NCBI GenBank assembly: GCA_015067435.1
Contig: SVMM01000001.1
Coordinates: 186,001 to 250,000 of the forward strand
Reading direction: 5' to 3'
DNA: 64,000 nucleotides
Source of the DNA: Oscillospiraceae bacterium
GTDB taxonomy: Bacteria > Bacillota > Clostridia > Oscillospirales > Oscillospiraceae
Shown piece by piece: positions 24,548 to 32,096 of this stretch (positions are counted from its first letter, which is position 1; the number at the start of each line of letters is the position of its first letter). The translations under genes were made by a program, and so were the position numbers. The notes beneath the pieces were generated by a model. The model saw nothing but the letters and a program-made list of their open reading frames with translations. It had not been told where the DNA came from and searched no databases.

Positions 24548-25660
24548 TTACTCCTTGTTGTTATCATGACCGGGCCGCTCAAGCCCGAAATCATCCTGAT
24601 TTTGCAGCAGCCGCACCGCCTGCGCGGTGAAATGCCGGAACGCGCTCGGAATGGCGGCGGCGTCCAGTCCGCCGGCGTCGACCCAGCGCCAGTCCGGCGG
24701 CGCGCCGCCGGCGACCTCGGCGATATAGCCCTTCATCTGCCATTCAAGGTGCGTGAAAACGTGCTTCGCCGTCCCGCAGGGCGTCAGGCTGATCGGCTTT
24801 ACACCGAGCTGTGCCAGCGCGACGCGCGCGCCGGATTCATCGAGATTGCCCGAAACGCTCGGAAACTCGTCGAGTTTTGCCAGCAGCCCCGTATCGGGAC
24901 GGCGGCGCAGCGCGAGGAAACCGCCGCGCAGCAGCAGAAAGACGGTGCGCTCCTCCGCGCGCCGCGGCTTTTTCGCGCCGCGCACGGGTAAAACGCCGGT
25001 CAGCCCCGCGCGATACGCCTCGCAGAAGGCGCGGACGGGACACTCGGCGCACAGCGGCGCACCGTTCGGCAGGCAGACCAGCGCGCCCAAGTCCATCATT
25101 GCCTGATTCCACGCGCCGGGGCGATCGCGGTCGATGGCGTTGGCGAGGCGCTCCCGAAAGCGTGCCTTCGTCCGCGCGTCCGTCACATCGTCGGCGCAGC
25201 CGGCGGCGCGCGCCGCGACACGGAGCAGGTTGCCGTCCACGGCGGGCTCCGGCGCGCCGTAGTTGATGGACGCGATGGCGGCGGCGGTATAGTCCCCGAC
25301 GCCGGGCAGCCTCTTGAGCGCCGCGAAGCTCCGCGGCAGCTCGCCGCCGCAGTCATCGACGACGACTTTCGCTGCGCGATGCAGGTTGCGGGCGCGGGAG
25401 TAGTAGCCCAGCCCCTCCCACAGCTTGAAAAGCCGCTCCTCCGGGACTGCGGCGAGGGCGCGCACGTCCGGCAGCTCGCGCAGGAAGCGCTCGTAGTACG
25501 GCAGCACCGCGCTCACCCGCGTCTGTTGCAGCATGATCTCGCTCACCCACGTGCGGTAGGGCGAAGGCTCCTCGCGCCACGGCAGCACGCGCCGGTGCGC
25601 GTCGTACCACAGCAGCAGCGGCGCGCACAACTTCTCTATATTATCCCAATGCTCGGTCAT
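24548..25660 (-). CDS. mutY: A/G-specific adenine glycosylase MutY
   Basis: A 370-residue base-excision enzyme that removes adenine opposite 8-oxoguanine. Helix-hairpin-helix LPGVGDYTAAAIASI, the catalytic aspartate in AVDGNLLRV, and the 4Fe-4S ligands CLPNGAPLC-x2-C-x5-C are visible; the first Cys spacing is seven residues. The C-terminal third is the NUDIX-like 8-oxoG recognition domain (TAKHVFTHLEWQMKGY). The true start is the ATG at 25660 (MTEHWDNIEK). It sits between a radical SAM gene and tdk. Confidence 0.95.
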   Translation of the reverse strand: MTEHWDNIEKLCAPLLLWYDAHRRVLPWREEPSPYRTWVSEIMLQQTRVSAVLPYYERFLRELPDVRALAAVPEERLFKLWEGLGYYSRARNLHRAAKVVVDDCGGELPRSFAALKRLPGVGDYTAAAIASINYGAPEPAVDGNLLRVAARAAGCADDVTDARTKARFRERLANAIDRDRPGAWNQAMMDLGALVCLPNGAPLCAECPVRAFCEAYRAGLTGVLPVRGAKKPRRAEERTVFLLLRGGFLALRRRPDTGLLAKLDEFPSVSGNLDESGARVALAQLGVKPISLTPCGTAKHVFTHLEWQMKGYIAEVAGGAPPDWRWVDAGGLDAAAIPSAFRHFTAQAVRLLQNQDDFGLERPGHDNNKE

Positions 25661-25688
25661 GATGAACAGCGCCTCCGGCGCGCAGCAA

Positions 25689-25722
25689 TATTTCGCGGTT
25701 GCCGCTTCGGCGGCGAGCGAAA
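25689..25722. repeat. Two-step palindrome between mutY and the radical SAM gene
   Basis: ATTTCGC pairs with GCGAAAT, enclosing a GCCGC/GCGGC stem. It sits next to the palindrome at 25737-25766 in the 73-bp space upstream of mutY. The ATTTCGC/GCGAAAT sequence is also found in the palindrome at 244-276. Confidence 0.6.
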
Positions 25723-25733
25723 TGTCGGTTCTT

Positions 25734-26594
25734 TCAAGATTCAACAGGACTTGTCCTGTTGAATCTCGAGGCGTAACCGCAGCGGCGGCACAGCTCCTCG
25801 GTCGGCAGACGCCGGGAGAAACCGTCCAGCAGCGCGACTGCGCGCGGCTTTCGCAGGATATCGTCCAATTCCTCGTCGAAGAGATTGCCCAGCGCGACGT
25901 CGCCCTCGTGGTCGAGGCAGCAGGGCACGACCGTGCCGTCCGCGAGGACGCCGATCTGCTCGCGCAGCGCGCGGCAGAACTCGACGCCCGCCTCCGCGGC
26001 GCGCAGATCCGGCCAGTCGAAGACGCGCTCGCGCTCCAGATAGATGCGCTCCGCGAGGCGGAAGCTGCGATCGCGGTGCTCCGGCCAGTCGTCCCGTCCC
26101 GTCTTCTCGCGCAGAAAATCGAGGATCGCGCCGTTGCCGCTCTCCGCGCCGCCCTCGTTCCAGAGACGCAGTGCGCAGATGACGCCCCGCGCCGCGGCGA
26201 GGACGGCGAAGTCCCAGACGGCTTCGAGATACGCGCGCGAGAGCGCGACGTCGATGCCGTTCCCCTCCACGCAGTGCAGCGAGACGCTGACGCGGTAGAG
26301 CGCGCCCGACGCAAGCAAAACGTCCCCGCGCTCGCGGAGCAGCATGCCGTTCGTGGCAATGCAGAGCTTTGCGCCGTGTCCTTCGGCGACGGACAAAAGC
26401 TCCGGCAGCTGCGGGTGCGTCAGCGGCTCGCCCATGACGTGCAAATAGACATAGGAAACGTGCGGGGATATTTTTTTCAGCACCAGATCGAACTCCCGCG
26501 GCGACATTGCGCGCGGCGCGCGACGGGTGCCGGGGCAGAACGCGCAGCGCAGGTTGCACACGTTTGTGATCTCCACGTACGCTTTTTTCGGCAT
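25734..26594 (-). CDS. Radical SAM / SPASM-like protein
   Basis: A 286-residue protein. The radical SAM motif is CNLRCAFC at the N terminus (AYVEITNVCNLRC), followed by YLHVMGEPLTHPQL and CIATNGMLL. The C-terminal region has CCLDHEGDVALGNL and CRRC, a short SPASM-like cluster site as in MoaA-related or peptide-modifying enzymes. The substrate is unknown and no precursor peptide is evident nearby. ATG at 26594 follows GGGAGGGG. The last ten residues (RFNRTSPVES) are encoded by a perfect palindrome. Confidence 0.85.
   Translation of the reverse strand: MPKKAYVEITNVCNLRCAFCPGTRRAPRAMSPREFDLVLKKISPHVSYVYLHVMGEPLTHPQLPELLSVAEGHGAKLCIATNGMLLRERGDVLLASGALYRVSVSLHCVEGNGIDVALSRAYLEAVWDFAVLAAARGVICALRLWNEGGAESGNGAILDFLREKTGRDDWPEHRDRSFRLAERIYLERERVFDWPDLRAAEAGVEFCRALREQIGVLADGTVVPCCLDHEGDVALGNLFDEELDDILRKPRAVALLDGFSRRLPTEELCRRCGYASRFNRTSPVES
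25737..25766. repeat. 14-bp perfect palindrome at the 3' end of the radical SAM gene
   Basis: Arms 25737-25750 and 25753-25766 are exact reverse complements with a 2-nt loop. They encode the final residues of the radical SAM protein, whose TGA lies at 25736-25734. The minus strand continues CTTGAAAG, not a T-run. Confidence 0.8.
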
Positions 26595-26622
26595 GTTTCC
26601 GCCCCTCCCTTTTGTCTGCAAA

Positions 26623-26652
26623 ATGATACCACAAAAGACGGGATTTGTGCAA
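26623..26652 (-). promoter_or_regulatory. Promoter for the radical SAM - mutY - tdk series
   Basis: Minus strand TTGCAC (26652-26647), 18-bp spacer, TATCAT (26628-26623), close to the ribosome site of the radical SAM gene. Confidence 0.6.
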
Positions 26653-26660
26653 GTGTCGGC

Positions 26661-26690
26661 TTGCCGAAACAGCCGTTTTCGTGGTATAAT
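26661..26690 (+). promoter_or_regulatory. Promoter for the structured leader / MBL hydrolase
   Basis: TTGCCG (26661-26666), 18-bp spacer, perfect TATAAT (26685-26690). It is divergent from the radical SAM promoter. The expected start near 26697 lies a few bases before the first helix of the leader. Confidence 0.65.
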
Positions 26691-26696
26691 CCGCTT

Positions 26697-26880
26697 GAAA
26701 AAATGATTTGCGCCGTACCGAGAGAAAAACGCGAAGCCGGTCGGTCGATGAAGAATCTTGAGGAAAAGTCGATGCGAAAAACGGATATTCGGTCGAATTG
26801 TCCCGAAATATGCCGTGTTTGAGCTCGGTCTATCGCAAATGATATTTATAGTAAACCCCCGCGTCGGCGCGTCGGGTGAG
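26697..26880 (+). ncRNA. Structured leader RNA of unknown class upstream of MBL hydrolase
   Basis: The ends of this stretch are complementary in nested order: ATTTGCG (26706-26712) with CGCAAAT (26834-26840); ACCGAG (26717-26722) with CTCGGT (26824-26829); AAACGCG (26727-26733) with CGTGTTT (26814-26820, one G-U), extended by GC/GC across a 2-nt bulge. An inner hairpin pairs ATATTCGG (26785-26792) with CCGAAATAT (26803-26811). A weaker TCGA/TCGA pairing closes another arm at 26745-26772. After the outer helix a CGCG-TCGG-CGCG hairpin precedes the GGAGGAAG ribosome site. The layout is that of an aptamer plus expression platform, but it matches no riboswitch I recognise. Confidence 0.45.
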
Positions 26881-26891
26881 GGAGGAAGCAT

Positions 26892-27647
26892 ATGAAGGTG
26901 ACTTACATCGCCCACAGCGGATTTCTCGTCGAGTGGGAGCGGTTTTATACGCTCTTTGACTTCTGGAAGGGCGAGCTGCCGTCCCTGGGGGACAAGCCCC
27001 TGCTCGTCTTCGCCAGCCACAGCCACCAGGACCACTTTGACCCGCGAATTTTCAAGCTGCTGAAGGAATATCCGGATGTCTCATTCTATCTTTCCCACGA
27101 CATCCGGCTCGCGACGCGCCACTGGGAGAAGCTGGGCGTAACAGACGAGGTGTACGCGCACGTAACACACCTCCGTGTGGACAGCGTGCTTGCGACGGAG
27201 GTCGCGGGCGAGCCGCTGACGATCCGCACGATCCAGTCCACGGACGCGGGCGTCGCCTTCTTGCTCTCCGCCGAGGGCAAGCTCGTCTATCACGCGGGCG
27301 ACCTCAACTGGTGGCACTGGGTGGAGGAGGACAAGCAGTTCCGCAACAACATGTCGGCGAACTTCCGCCGTGCGATGGAGAAGCTCGCTGCCGCGGTGCG
27401 GGACGAGGCGGCGGACGCCGGCTGTCCGCCCGTCATCGCCGCGGCGATGGCGCCGCTCGACCCGCGGCTGGAGGACGCCTACGGCATGGGCGTGGAGCAG
27501 CTGATGAAATGCGTCGAGGTCGAGCGCCTGTTCCCCATGCACATGTGGGACAAATACGACTGGATCGACCGCTACCGCGGCGAGCATCCCGCGGAGGCTG
27601 CGCGCATCGTCCGCATCCGTCAGAACGGCGAGACGTTCACGCTCTGA
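26892..27647 (+). CDS. MBL-fold metal-dependent hydrolase
   Basis: A 251-residue metallo-beta-lactamase-fold protein. The metal motif is ASHSHQDHFD (H-x-H-x-D-H), with VYHAGDLN supplying the later metal aspartate and LFPMHMWDKYD a C-terminal histidine. It resembles UlaG-like or YtkL-like MBL hydrolases, whose substrate cannot be read. ATG follows GGAGGAAG. It is alone, preceded by a structured leader with its own promoter, so its expression is probably specifically controlled. Confidence 0.87.
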   Translation: MKVTYIAHSGFLVEWERFYTLFDFWKGELPSLGDKPLLVFASHSHQDHFDPRIFKLLKEYPDVSFYLSHDIRLATRHWEKLGVTDEVYAHVTHLRVDSVLATEVAGEPLTIRTIQSTDAGVAFLLSAEGKLVYHAGDLNWWHWVEEDKQFRNNMSANFRRAMEKLAAAVRDEAADAGCPPVIAAAMAPLDPRLEDAYGMGVEQLMKCVEVERLFPMHMWDKYDWIDRYRGEHPAEAARIVRIRQNGETFTL

Positions 27648-27711
27648 CGGCACAATTTCAAAAAGAAATCGTTAGCTTTAAAAATCTGAATGGAATCTTG
27701 CAAATATCGTC

Positions 27712-27740
27712 TTGCTTTTCGTCGGTTTAGCGTATACAAT
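27712..27740 (+). promoter_or_regulatory. Promoter for the hydroxyacid dehydrogenase gene
   Basis: TTGCTT (27712-27717), 17-bp spacer, TACAAT (27735-27740). Apart from this, 27648-27800 is AT-rich and shows nothing else. Confidence 0.6.
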
Positions 27741-27800
27741 GAGACCGTCGGAAAAAACTTTTGTATATTGTTATAAATTTGATTGAGAGGAGCAGCGAAA

Positions 27801-28775
27801 ATGGCAAAGTTTAAGGTTTATTACACCATCGAACTCAACGAGGTGGCCACGAAGATCTTCGAGCAGAACGATTTTGAAGTGAAGCTGTGCTCGCACAACG
27901 ATGAAGAGACCTATGTCAAGGAGCTCGCCGAGTTCCAGCCCGACGGCATCATGTGCCGCACCGAGCCGATCACGGCGAAGATGATGGACGTCTGCAACAA
28001 CCTGAAGGTCGTCGGCAAGCAGGGCGCGGGCCTCGACAACATCGATATGGACCACGCCGCCGAGAAGGATATTCAGGTCGTTTTCGCGCCCGCCGGCAAC
28101 GCCAACGCCGTCGCCGAGCATGTGCTTCTTCTCATGCTCGCCTGCGCCAAGCGCTTCACCTATGTCGATCGCCAGTTCCGCGGCGGCAACTTCCTCGTCC
28201 GCATGGGCATGGAGCACACTTACGAGCTGGAGGGCAAGACCCTCGGCATGATCGGCGCGGGCCGCATTTCCCAGCTCGCCATGAAGAAGGCGAAGTACGG
28301 CTTCGGCATGAACGTCATCGCCTACGACCCCTTCCTCACGCAGGACAAGGTCGGCGACCTGTGCGAGCTCAAGGCGACCGCGAAGGAGGTCTGGGAGCAG
28401 GCGGACTTCGTCAGCGTCCATCTGCCCGAGGTCGAGTCCACCCACCACTCCATCGGCCGCGAGCAGTTCGGCTGGATGAAGCCCAACGCCACGTTCATCA
28501 ACTGCGCGCGCGGCGGCCTCATCAAGGAGGATGAGCTGGTGGCGTGCCTCAAGGACGGCACGCTGTTCCAGGCGGGCCTCGACGTGTTCGAGCACGAGCC
28601 GATCCAGGAGTCCAGCCGCGAGCTGTTCAACCTCGACAACGTGGTCATGACCCCGCACATGGCGGCGACCACCGAGCAGTCGGTGCTCAACTGCTGCACC
28701 AGCGTCGCCAACGACATCGTGCTGGTGTGCAACGGCGAGGCGCCCAAGTGCCCCGCCACCAAGCCCAAGTTCTGA
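27801..28775 (+). CDS. D-isomer 2-hydroxyacid dehydrogenase (SerA-like)
   Basis: A 324-residue NAD-dependent enzyme. Catalytic residues: Arg in NCARGGLI, Glu in DVFEHEP, His in TPHMAATTEQ. The nucleotide-binding Rossmann motif is GKTLGMIGAGRIS. There is no ACT regulatory domain, so it is either a short phosphoglycerate dehydrogenase or a dehydrogenase of another 2-hydroxyacid. Codon choice is strongly C-ending, suggesting high expression. ATG at 27801 follows GAGAGGAG. It is monocistronic, with its own promoter and a very strong terminator. Confidence 0.88.
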   Translation: MAKFKVYYTIELNEVATKIFEQNDFEVKLCSHNDEETYVKELAEFQPDGIMCRTEPITAKMMDVCNNLKVVGKQGAGLDNIDMDHAAEKDIQVVFAPAGNANAVAEHVLLLMLACAKRFTYVDRQFRGGNFLVRMGMEHTYELEGKTLGMIGAGRISQLAMKKAKYGFGMNVIAYDPFLTQDKVGDLCELKATAKEVWEQADFVSVHLPEVESTHHSIGREQFGWMKPNATFINCARGGLIKEDELVACLKDGTLFQAGLDVFEHEPIQESSRELFNLDNVVMTPHMAATTEQSVLNCCTSVANDIVLVCNGEAPKCPATKPKF

Positions 28776-28795
28776 TCGGCGCAAAGCGCCGCGAC

Positions 28796-28836
28796 ACAAA
28801 AATAGAGACTTGCCTTTGGCAAGTCTCTATTTTTGT
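28796..28836 (+). terminator. Strong terminator with perfect 19-bp stem
   Basis: Arms 28796-28814 and 28818-28836 are exact complements around TTT; the right arm ends in TATTTTTGT. Because it is symmetrical it could also work on the minus strand. Confidence 0.9.
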
Positions 28837-28946
28837 AGACGGACACTAACTCCTGCGCGGGAAAGCGGGAACAAACTCACGCGACCGAGCGGAGGCGAGG
28901 GAGCCGCGCGTCAGCGCGTTATAAAATCACAGCGCGCGAAGCGCGC

Positions 28947-28991
28947 CACCAGAAAAAGGACGACGTCAAAGACGTCGTCCTTTTTCTGGTG
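28947..28991 (-). terminator. Terminator of the tRNA operon, overlapping the tRNA-Lys 3' end
   Basis: Perfect 21-bp stem (28947-28967 with 28971-28991) around a 3-nt loop. Its 5' arm on the minus strand starts with base 72, the discriminator and the CCA of tRNA-Lys; CCTTTTT lies in the 3' arm. The rest of 28837-28946 shows only GC-rich sequence without a gene. Confidence 0.85.
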
Positions 28992-29062
28992 CCCCGTCGG
29001 GGATTCGAACCCCGGACACCCTGCTTAAAAGGCAGGTGCTCTGCCGACTGAGCTAACGGAGC
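28987..29062 (-). tRNA. tRNA-Lys (TTT)
   Basis: 76 nt including encoded CCA. Acceptor GCTCCGT/ACGGGGC, anticodon loop CTTTTAA with TTT at 34-36, and T-loop GGTTCGAATCC are all present. It is the last gene of a five-tRNA operon. Confidence 0.95.
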
Positions 29063-29180
29063 GAATATGGGCTCCCATCGCAAACCAGCGAAGCGTTTGC
29101 GATGGGAAAAGGAGGAGCAATGAAGCGATACTGAGTTTTCGCGGACAGCGGAAACGGAGTGAGCGCAGTTTGCTCCGACG

Positions 29181-29255
29181 TGGCAGGGATGGCTGGACTC
29201 GAACCAGCGAATGAGGGAGTCAAAGTCCCTTGCCTTACCGCTTGGCTACACCCCT
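29181..29255 (-). tRNA. tRNA-Gln (TTG)
   Basis: 75 nt with encoded CCA. Anticodon loop CTTTGAC gives TTG; acceptor AGGGGTG/CATCCCT with discriminator G as usual for Gln. A 12-bp perfect hairpin (29074-29106) lies in the spacer to tRNA-Lys. Confidence 0.95.
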
Positions 29256-29300
29256 ATGTGGAGAAGAGGGATCGGGGTGAACCCGATCCCTCCCCTGTTG

Positions 29301-29378
<78 letters not shown>

Positions 29379-29420
29379 ACATATGCTGTATCCCTGCGAT
29401 GCCGAAACGCTTTTAGGCGA

Positions 29421-29497
<77 letters not shown>

Positions 29498-29503
29498 ATA
29501 GGA

Positions 29504-29578
29504 TGGAGCAGGTGACGGGAATCGAACCCGCATCCCCAGCTTGGAAGGCTGGTGCCCTGGCCATTGTGCTACACCTGC
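29504..29578 (-). tRNA. tRNA-Gly (TCC)
   Basis: 75 nt with CCA. Anticodon loop CTTCCAA gives TCC; acceptor GCAGGTG/CACCTGC. It is the first gene of the operon and only 6 bp from tRNA-Arg. Confidence 0.95.
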
Positions 29579-29637
29579 ATCGGCAGCCAAGCCGGCGGCC
29601 AATTGGCTAAATGGCCTGAAAACGTATCAGCTAGAGT

Positions 29638-29666
29638 ATAATAGCACGCGTCTGTCCGGCTGTCAA
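29638..29666 (-). promoter_or_regulatory. Promoter of the tRNA operon
   Basis: Minus strand TTGACA (29666-29661), 17-bp spacer, TATTAT (29643-29638); start expected about 50 bp before tRNA-Gly. Confidence 0.85.
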
Positions 29667-29761
29667 GCCAAATTTTTTGCGCATCCGGCGCATTTTTTGA
29701 GGGCTTCCCGACGCGCCGCGTGCTTCGTGCGGCGCAAGATTCTGCCGCACGATTCTTCCGA

Positions 29762-29791
29762 TTGACAGAGCGCTCCGCCGGGGAGTATGCT
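29762..29791 (+). promoter_or_regulatory. Probable promoter for msrA
   Basis: TTGACA (29762-29767), 18-bp spacer, TATGCT (29786-29791). The -10 box is weak. Confidence 0.5.
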
Positions 29792-29832
29792 TGCGGAGGA
29801 TCACTATTTCACATACAAAGGAGGACAGGCAC

Positions 29833-30342
29833 ATGCAAACCATCTATCTTGCGGGCGGATGCTTCTGGGGAATGCAGAAGTTTCTCGACCAGTTTGACGG
29901 CGTGGCGGAAACCGAGGTCGGTTACGCCAACGGCCCGGACAAGGCGCCGAGCTATGAGGACGTGTGTAACGACAGCGGGCACGCGGAGACGGTCAGGATC
30001 GTCTACGATGAGGAGAAAATGACGCTGGAGCAGCTGCTTGCATACTATTTCATGGTCATCGACCCGCTCTCCGTCAACCGGCAGGGGCATGACGAGGGTA
30101 TCCAGTACCGCACGGGCGTCTATTACACGGACGAAAACCAGCTCCCGGCGATCCGCGCGGCGTTCGCGCGCGAACAGGAAAAGGCGGGCGCGCCGCTGGC
30201 GGTGGCGCTTGAGCCGCTCAAGAACTTCTTCTCCGCCGAGGAGTACCACCAGAAGTATCTGGACAAGAACCCCGGCGGCTATTGCCACATCCCGCGCAGC
30301 TACCTCACGATGAACGCGGACAAATCGGGCGCGCAGGGCTGA
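29833..30342 (+). CDS. msrA: Peptide-methionine (S)-S-oxide reductase
   Basis: A 169-residue repair enzyme that reduces methionine-S-sulfoxide. The catalytic motif GGCFWGMQ is at residues 8-15, with GYANG, the YEDVCNDSGHAE and DPLSVNRQGHDEGIQYRTG segments typical of MsrA. A later Cys in GGYCHIPRSY may be the resolving residue. No MsrB domain is fused. ATG at 29833 follows AAAGGAGGAC. Confidence 0.97.
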   Translation: MQTIYLAGGCFWGMQKFLDQFDGVAETEVGYANGPDKAPSYEDVCNDSGHAETVRIVYDEEKMTLEQLLAYYFMVIDPLSVNRQGHDEGIQYRTGVYYTDENQLPAIRAAFAREQEKAGAPLAVALEPLKNFFSAEEYHQKYLDKNPGGYCHIPRSYLTMNADKSGAQG

Positions 30343-30421
30343 TACTCCCCTTTTGGCGCGGGCATATTCATGCACGCGCCCTCCGCTTTGGGTGTTTTTT
30401 TGCATACCACGCTTTTTTGGC

Positions 30422-30451
30422 TTGAAATATGCCCCAAACGTGTGGTACAAT
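30422..30451 (+). promoter_or_regulatory. Promoter of the UTRA-type GntR gene, flanked by inverted half-sites
   Basis: TTGAAA (30422-30427), 18-bp spacer, TACAAT (30446-30451). TACCAC at 30405-30410 and GTGGTA at 30442-30447 form an inverted pair across the -35 region, possible autoregulatory half-sites. Confidence 0.6.
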
Positions 30452-30486
30452 CAAAACATTCCAGACATACGGAAAAGAGGGATGGG

Positions 30487-31266
30487 ATGGAAGCCAATTC
30501 CATTTTGGACCATAAGCTGCTCGCGGACAGCGAAATGCCGCTCTACACCCAGCTCATCGGCATCATCAAGCGCAGCATCACCTCCGGCGAGGCGGGCGTG
30601 GGCGCGCTGCTGCCCTCCGAGGCGGAGCTTTGCCGTGCCTACGGCATCAGCCGCAACACGGTGCGCCAGGCGATCGGCGCGCTGGAGGAGGACGGCTTCG
30701 TTGTGCGCAAGCGCGGTAAGGGCACCTTCGTCGCCGACCCGACGACGCGCCGCAAGAGCGTGCAGTACTCCTTCACCACCGAGATTTCGCAGATGGGCAA
30801 GACGCCGTCGTCCACGCTCGTCACGTTCGATATCATCACCGTTTCGCCCCGCATCCGGGAGATCATGGACCTCAGCCACGACGCGAAGCTTTACTGCTTC
30901 ACGCGCGTGCGCAACGTCGACGGCAAGCCGCTGATCGTGGAGACGTCGTACTACCCGCAGGACATCTACCCCAACCTGACGCGCGAAATGCTCCAGACAC
31001 ACAGCTTTTACAGCCTGCTCTACCATGTCGGCGTGGTGCCGTTCTCGGCGGAGGAGAGCTATGAGGCGGTGCTCCTCGGCGACCGCGAGGCGGCGCTGCT
31101 CGACTGCAAGAGCGGCGTGCCGGCGTTTTTCCACCAGCGCCGCACCACGAACGAGAACGGCCGCATCTACGAGTATACCACGAGCTATATGCGCGCCGAC
31201 CGCGTCAAGCTGGACGTGCGCTTCCAGAAGGGCGTCACCGAGTTCACGCGCGTGGTCGACCAATAA
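30487..31266 (+). CDS. GntR family regulator with UTRA domain
   Basis: A 259-residue HutC/UTRA-type transcription factor. The N-terminal winged helix has LPSEAELCRAYGISRNTVRQAI; the C-terminal UTRA ligand domain includes YCFTRVRNVDGKPLIVETSYYP and YEYTTSYMRADRVKLDVRF. Members sense sugar phosphates or related metabolites. No transport or catabolic operon lies next to it, so its targets are elsewhere. ATG at 30487 is preceded by AGAGGG; the 39-residue upstream extension overlaps the promoter and is rejected. Confidence 0.9.
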   Translation: MEANSILDHKLLADSEMPLYTQLIGIIKRSITSGEAGVGALLPSEAELCRAYGISRNTVRQAIGALEEDGFVVRKRGKGTFVADPTTRRKSVQYSFTTEISQMGKTPSSTLVTFDIITVSPRIREIMDLSHDAKLYCFTRVRNVDGKPLIVETSYYPQDIYPNLTREMLQTHSFYSLLYHVGVVPFSAEESYEAVLLGDREAALLDCKSGVPAFFHQRRTTNENGRIYEYTTSYMRADRVKLDVRFQKGVTEFTRVVDQ

Positions 31267-31300
31267 GCGCACAAAACCGCATATTCCGCGCAAAAGGGTC

Positions 31301-31340
31301 GCGGGGTATCGCGCCGCGTCCGGCGCGATACCCCGCTTTA
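31301..31340. terminator. Strong terminator between gntR and hpf
   Basis: Perfect 16-bp stem (31301-31316 with 31321-31336), CGTC loop, TTTATC after the stem on the plus strand. Confidence 0.85.
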
Positions 31341-31384
31341 TCGTGAGCGCCGCGAAAGGGCGACGCATCGCGTCAATTTTGACG

Positions 31385-31930
31385 TCAGACCTCCTCGGTC
31401 GTCTCGATCAGGCCGTAGCCCTCGTCGTTGCGCTTGTAGACGACGTCGACCGAGTCGCTCTCGGTGTTGCGGAAGACGAAGAAGCTGTGGCCCAGCAGGT
31501 TCATCTGCAAAATGGCCTCCTCCACGCTCATCGGCTTGACCGCGAAGCGCTTCGTGCGCACGACCTCGAAATCGCGCTCCTCGTGGACGTCGAACTCCTC
31601 CGGCACCTCGGCCTTGATGGAGCCCTCGCGCAGGTTCTTGGCGAGGCGGGTCTTGTTCTTGCGGATCTTGCGGTCGATCTGCTGCTCGCAGGAGTCGATG
31701 GCGCCGCGCATATCGCCGTCCGGGTCCTCCGCCACGGCGCGGAACATCGTGCCGTCCGGGCTTCTGAGCATGACCTCGACCACGCAGCGGTTCTTCTTCT
31801 CGACGGCGAACGTGACCGTCGCGTCCGGCTCGCTCCGGAAATACTTGTCCAGCTTGCCGATCTTCTTTTCGGCGTAGGCCTTCACGGAGTCGTTGAGGGT
31901 AATCTTCTTGCAGGCAAATGTAAACTTCAT
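31385..31930 (-). CDS. hpf: Ribosome hibernation promoting factor, long form
   Basis: A 181-residue protein. The N-terminal S30AE domain (about 1-95; MKFTFACKKITLNDSVKAY, KLDKYF) binds the decoding region, and the C-terminal domain (about 125-181; VVRTKRFAVKPMSVEEAILQM and HSFFVFRN) dimerises two ribosomes into 100S particles. This is the long form of Firmicutes. ATG at 31930 follows AAAGGAG. The leader is about 120 nt. A structured RNA candidate lies divergently upstream. Confidence 0.96.
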   Translation of the reverse strand: MKFTFACKKITLNDSVKAYAEKKIGKLDKYFRSEPDATVTFAVEKKNRCVVEVMLRSPDGTMFRAVAEDPDGDMRGAIDSCEQQIDRKIRKNKTRLAKNLREGSIKAEVPEEFDVHEERDFEVVRTKRFAVKPMSVEEAILQMNLLGHSFFVFRNTESDSVDVVYKRNDEGYGLIETTEEV

Positions 31931-32055
31931 GTCGCTGCGCTCCTTTCGATCTTGGGTGATGCCGCGTGGGCCGGGAGACCGGGTTTCGCACGGCACACAC
32001 GGCTTCTGCGGAAGCAAAAAGGAAGTCCGCGCCGACTCCCTCTTCACTTTAATCA

Positions 32056-32083
32056 ATTATAGCATACTTTGACCAAATGTCAA
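32056..32083 (-). promoter_or_regulatory. Promoter for hpf
   Basis: Minus strand TTGACA (32083-32078), 16-bp spacer, perfect TATAAT (32061-32056). Confidence 0.8.
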
Positions 32084-32096
32084 ACGGTGACAACAA

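Noticed and set aside
24548-26359. A 603-codon frame combining the radical SAM region and mutY
   Set aside because: The first 230 codons are a wrong-frame reading of the radical SAM gene; MutY proper begins at 25660.
26740-26780. Hammerhead ribozyme-like letters in the MBL leader
   Set aside because: The conserved CTGATGA and GAAA core with three stems cannot be formed.
26702-26822. Small open frame of 39 codons within the MBL leader
   Set aside because: There is no ribosome site and the sequence is better explained by nested complementary segments.
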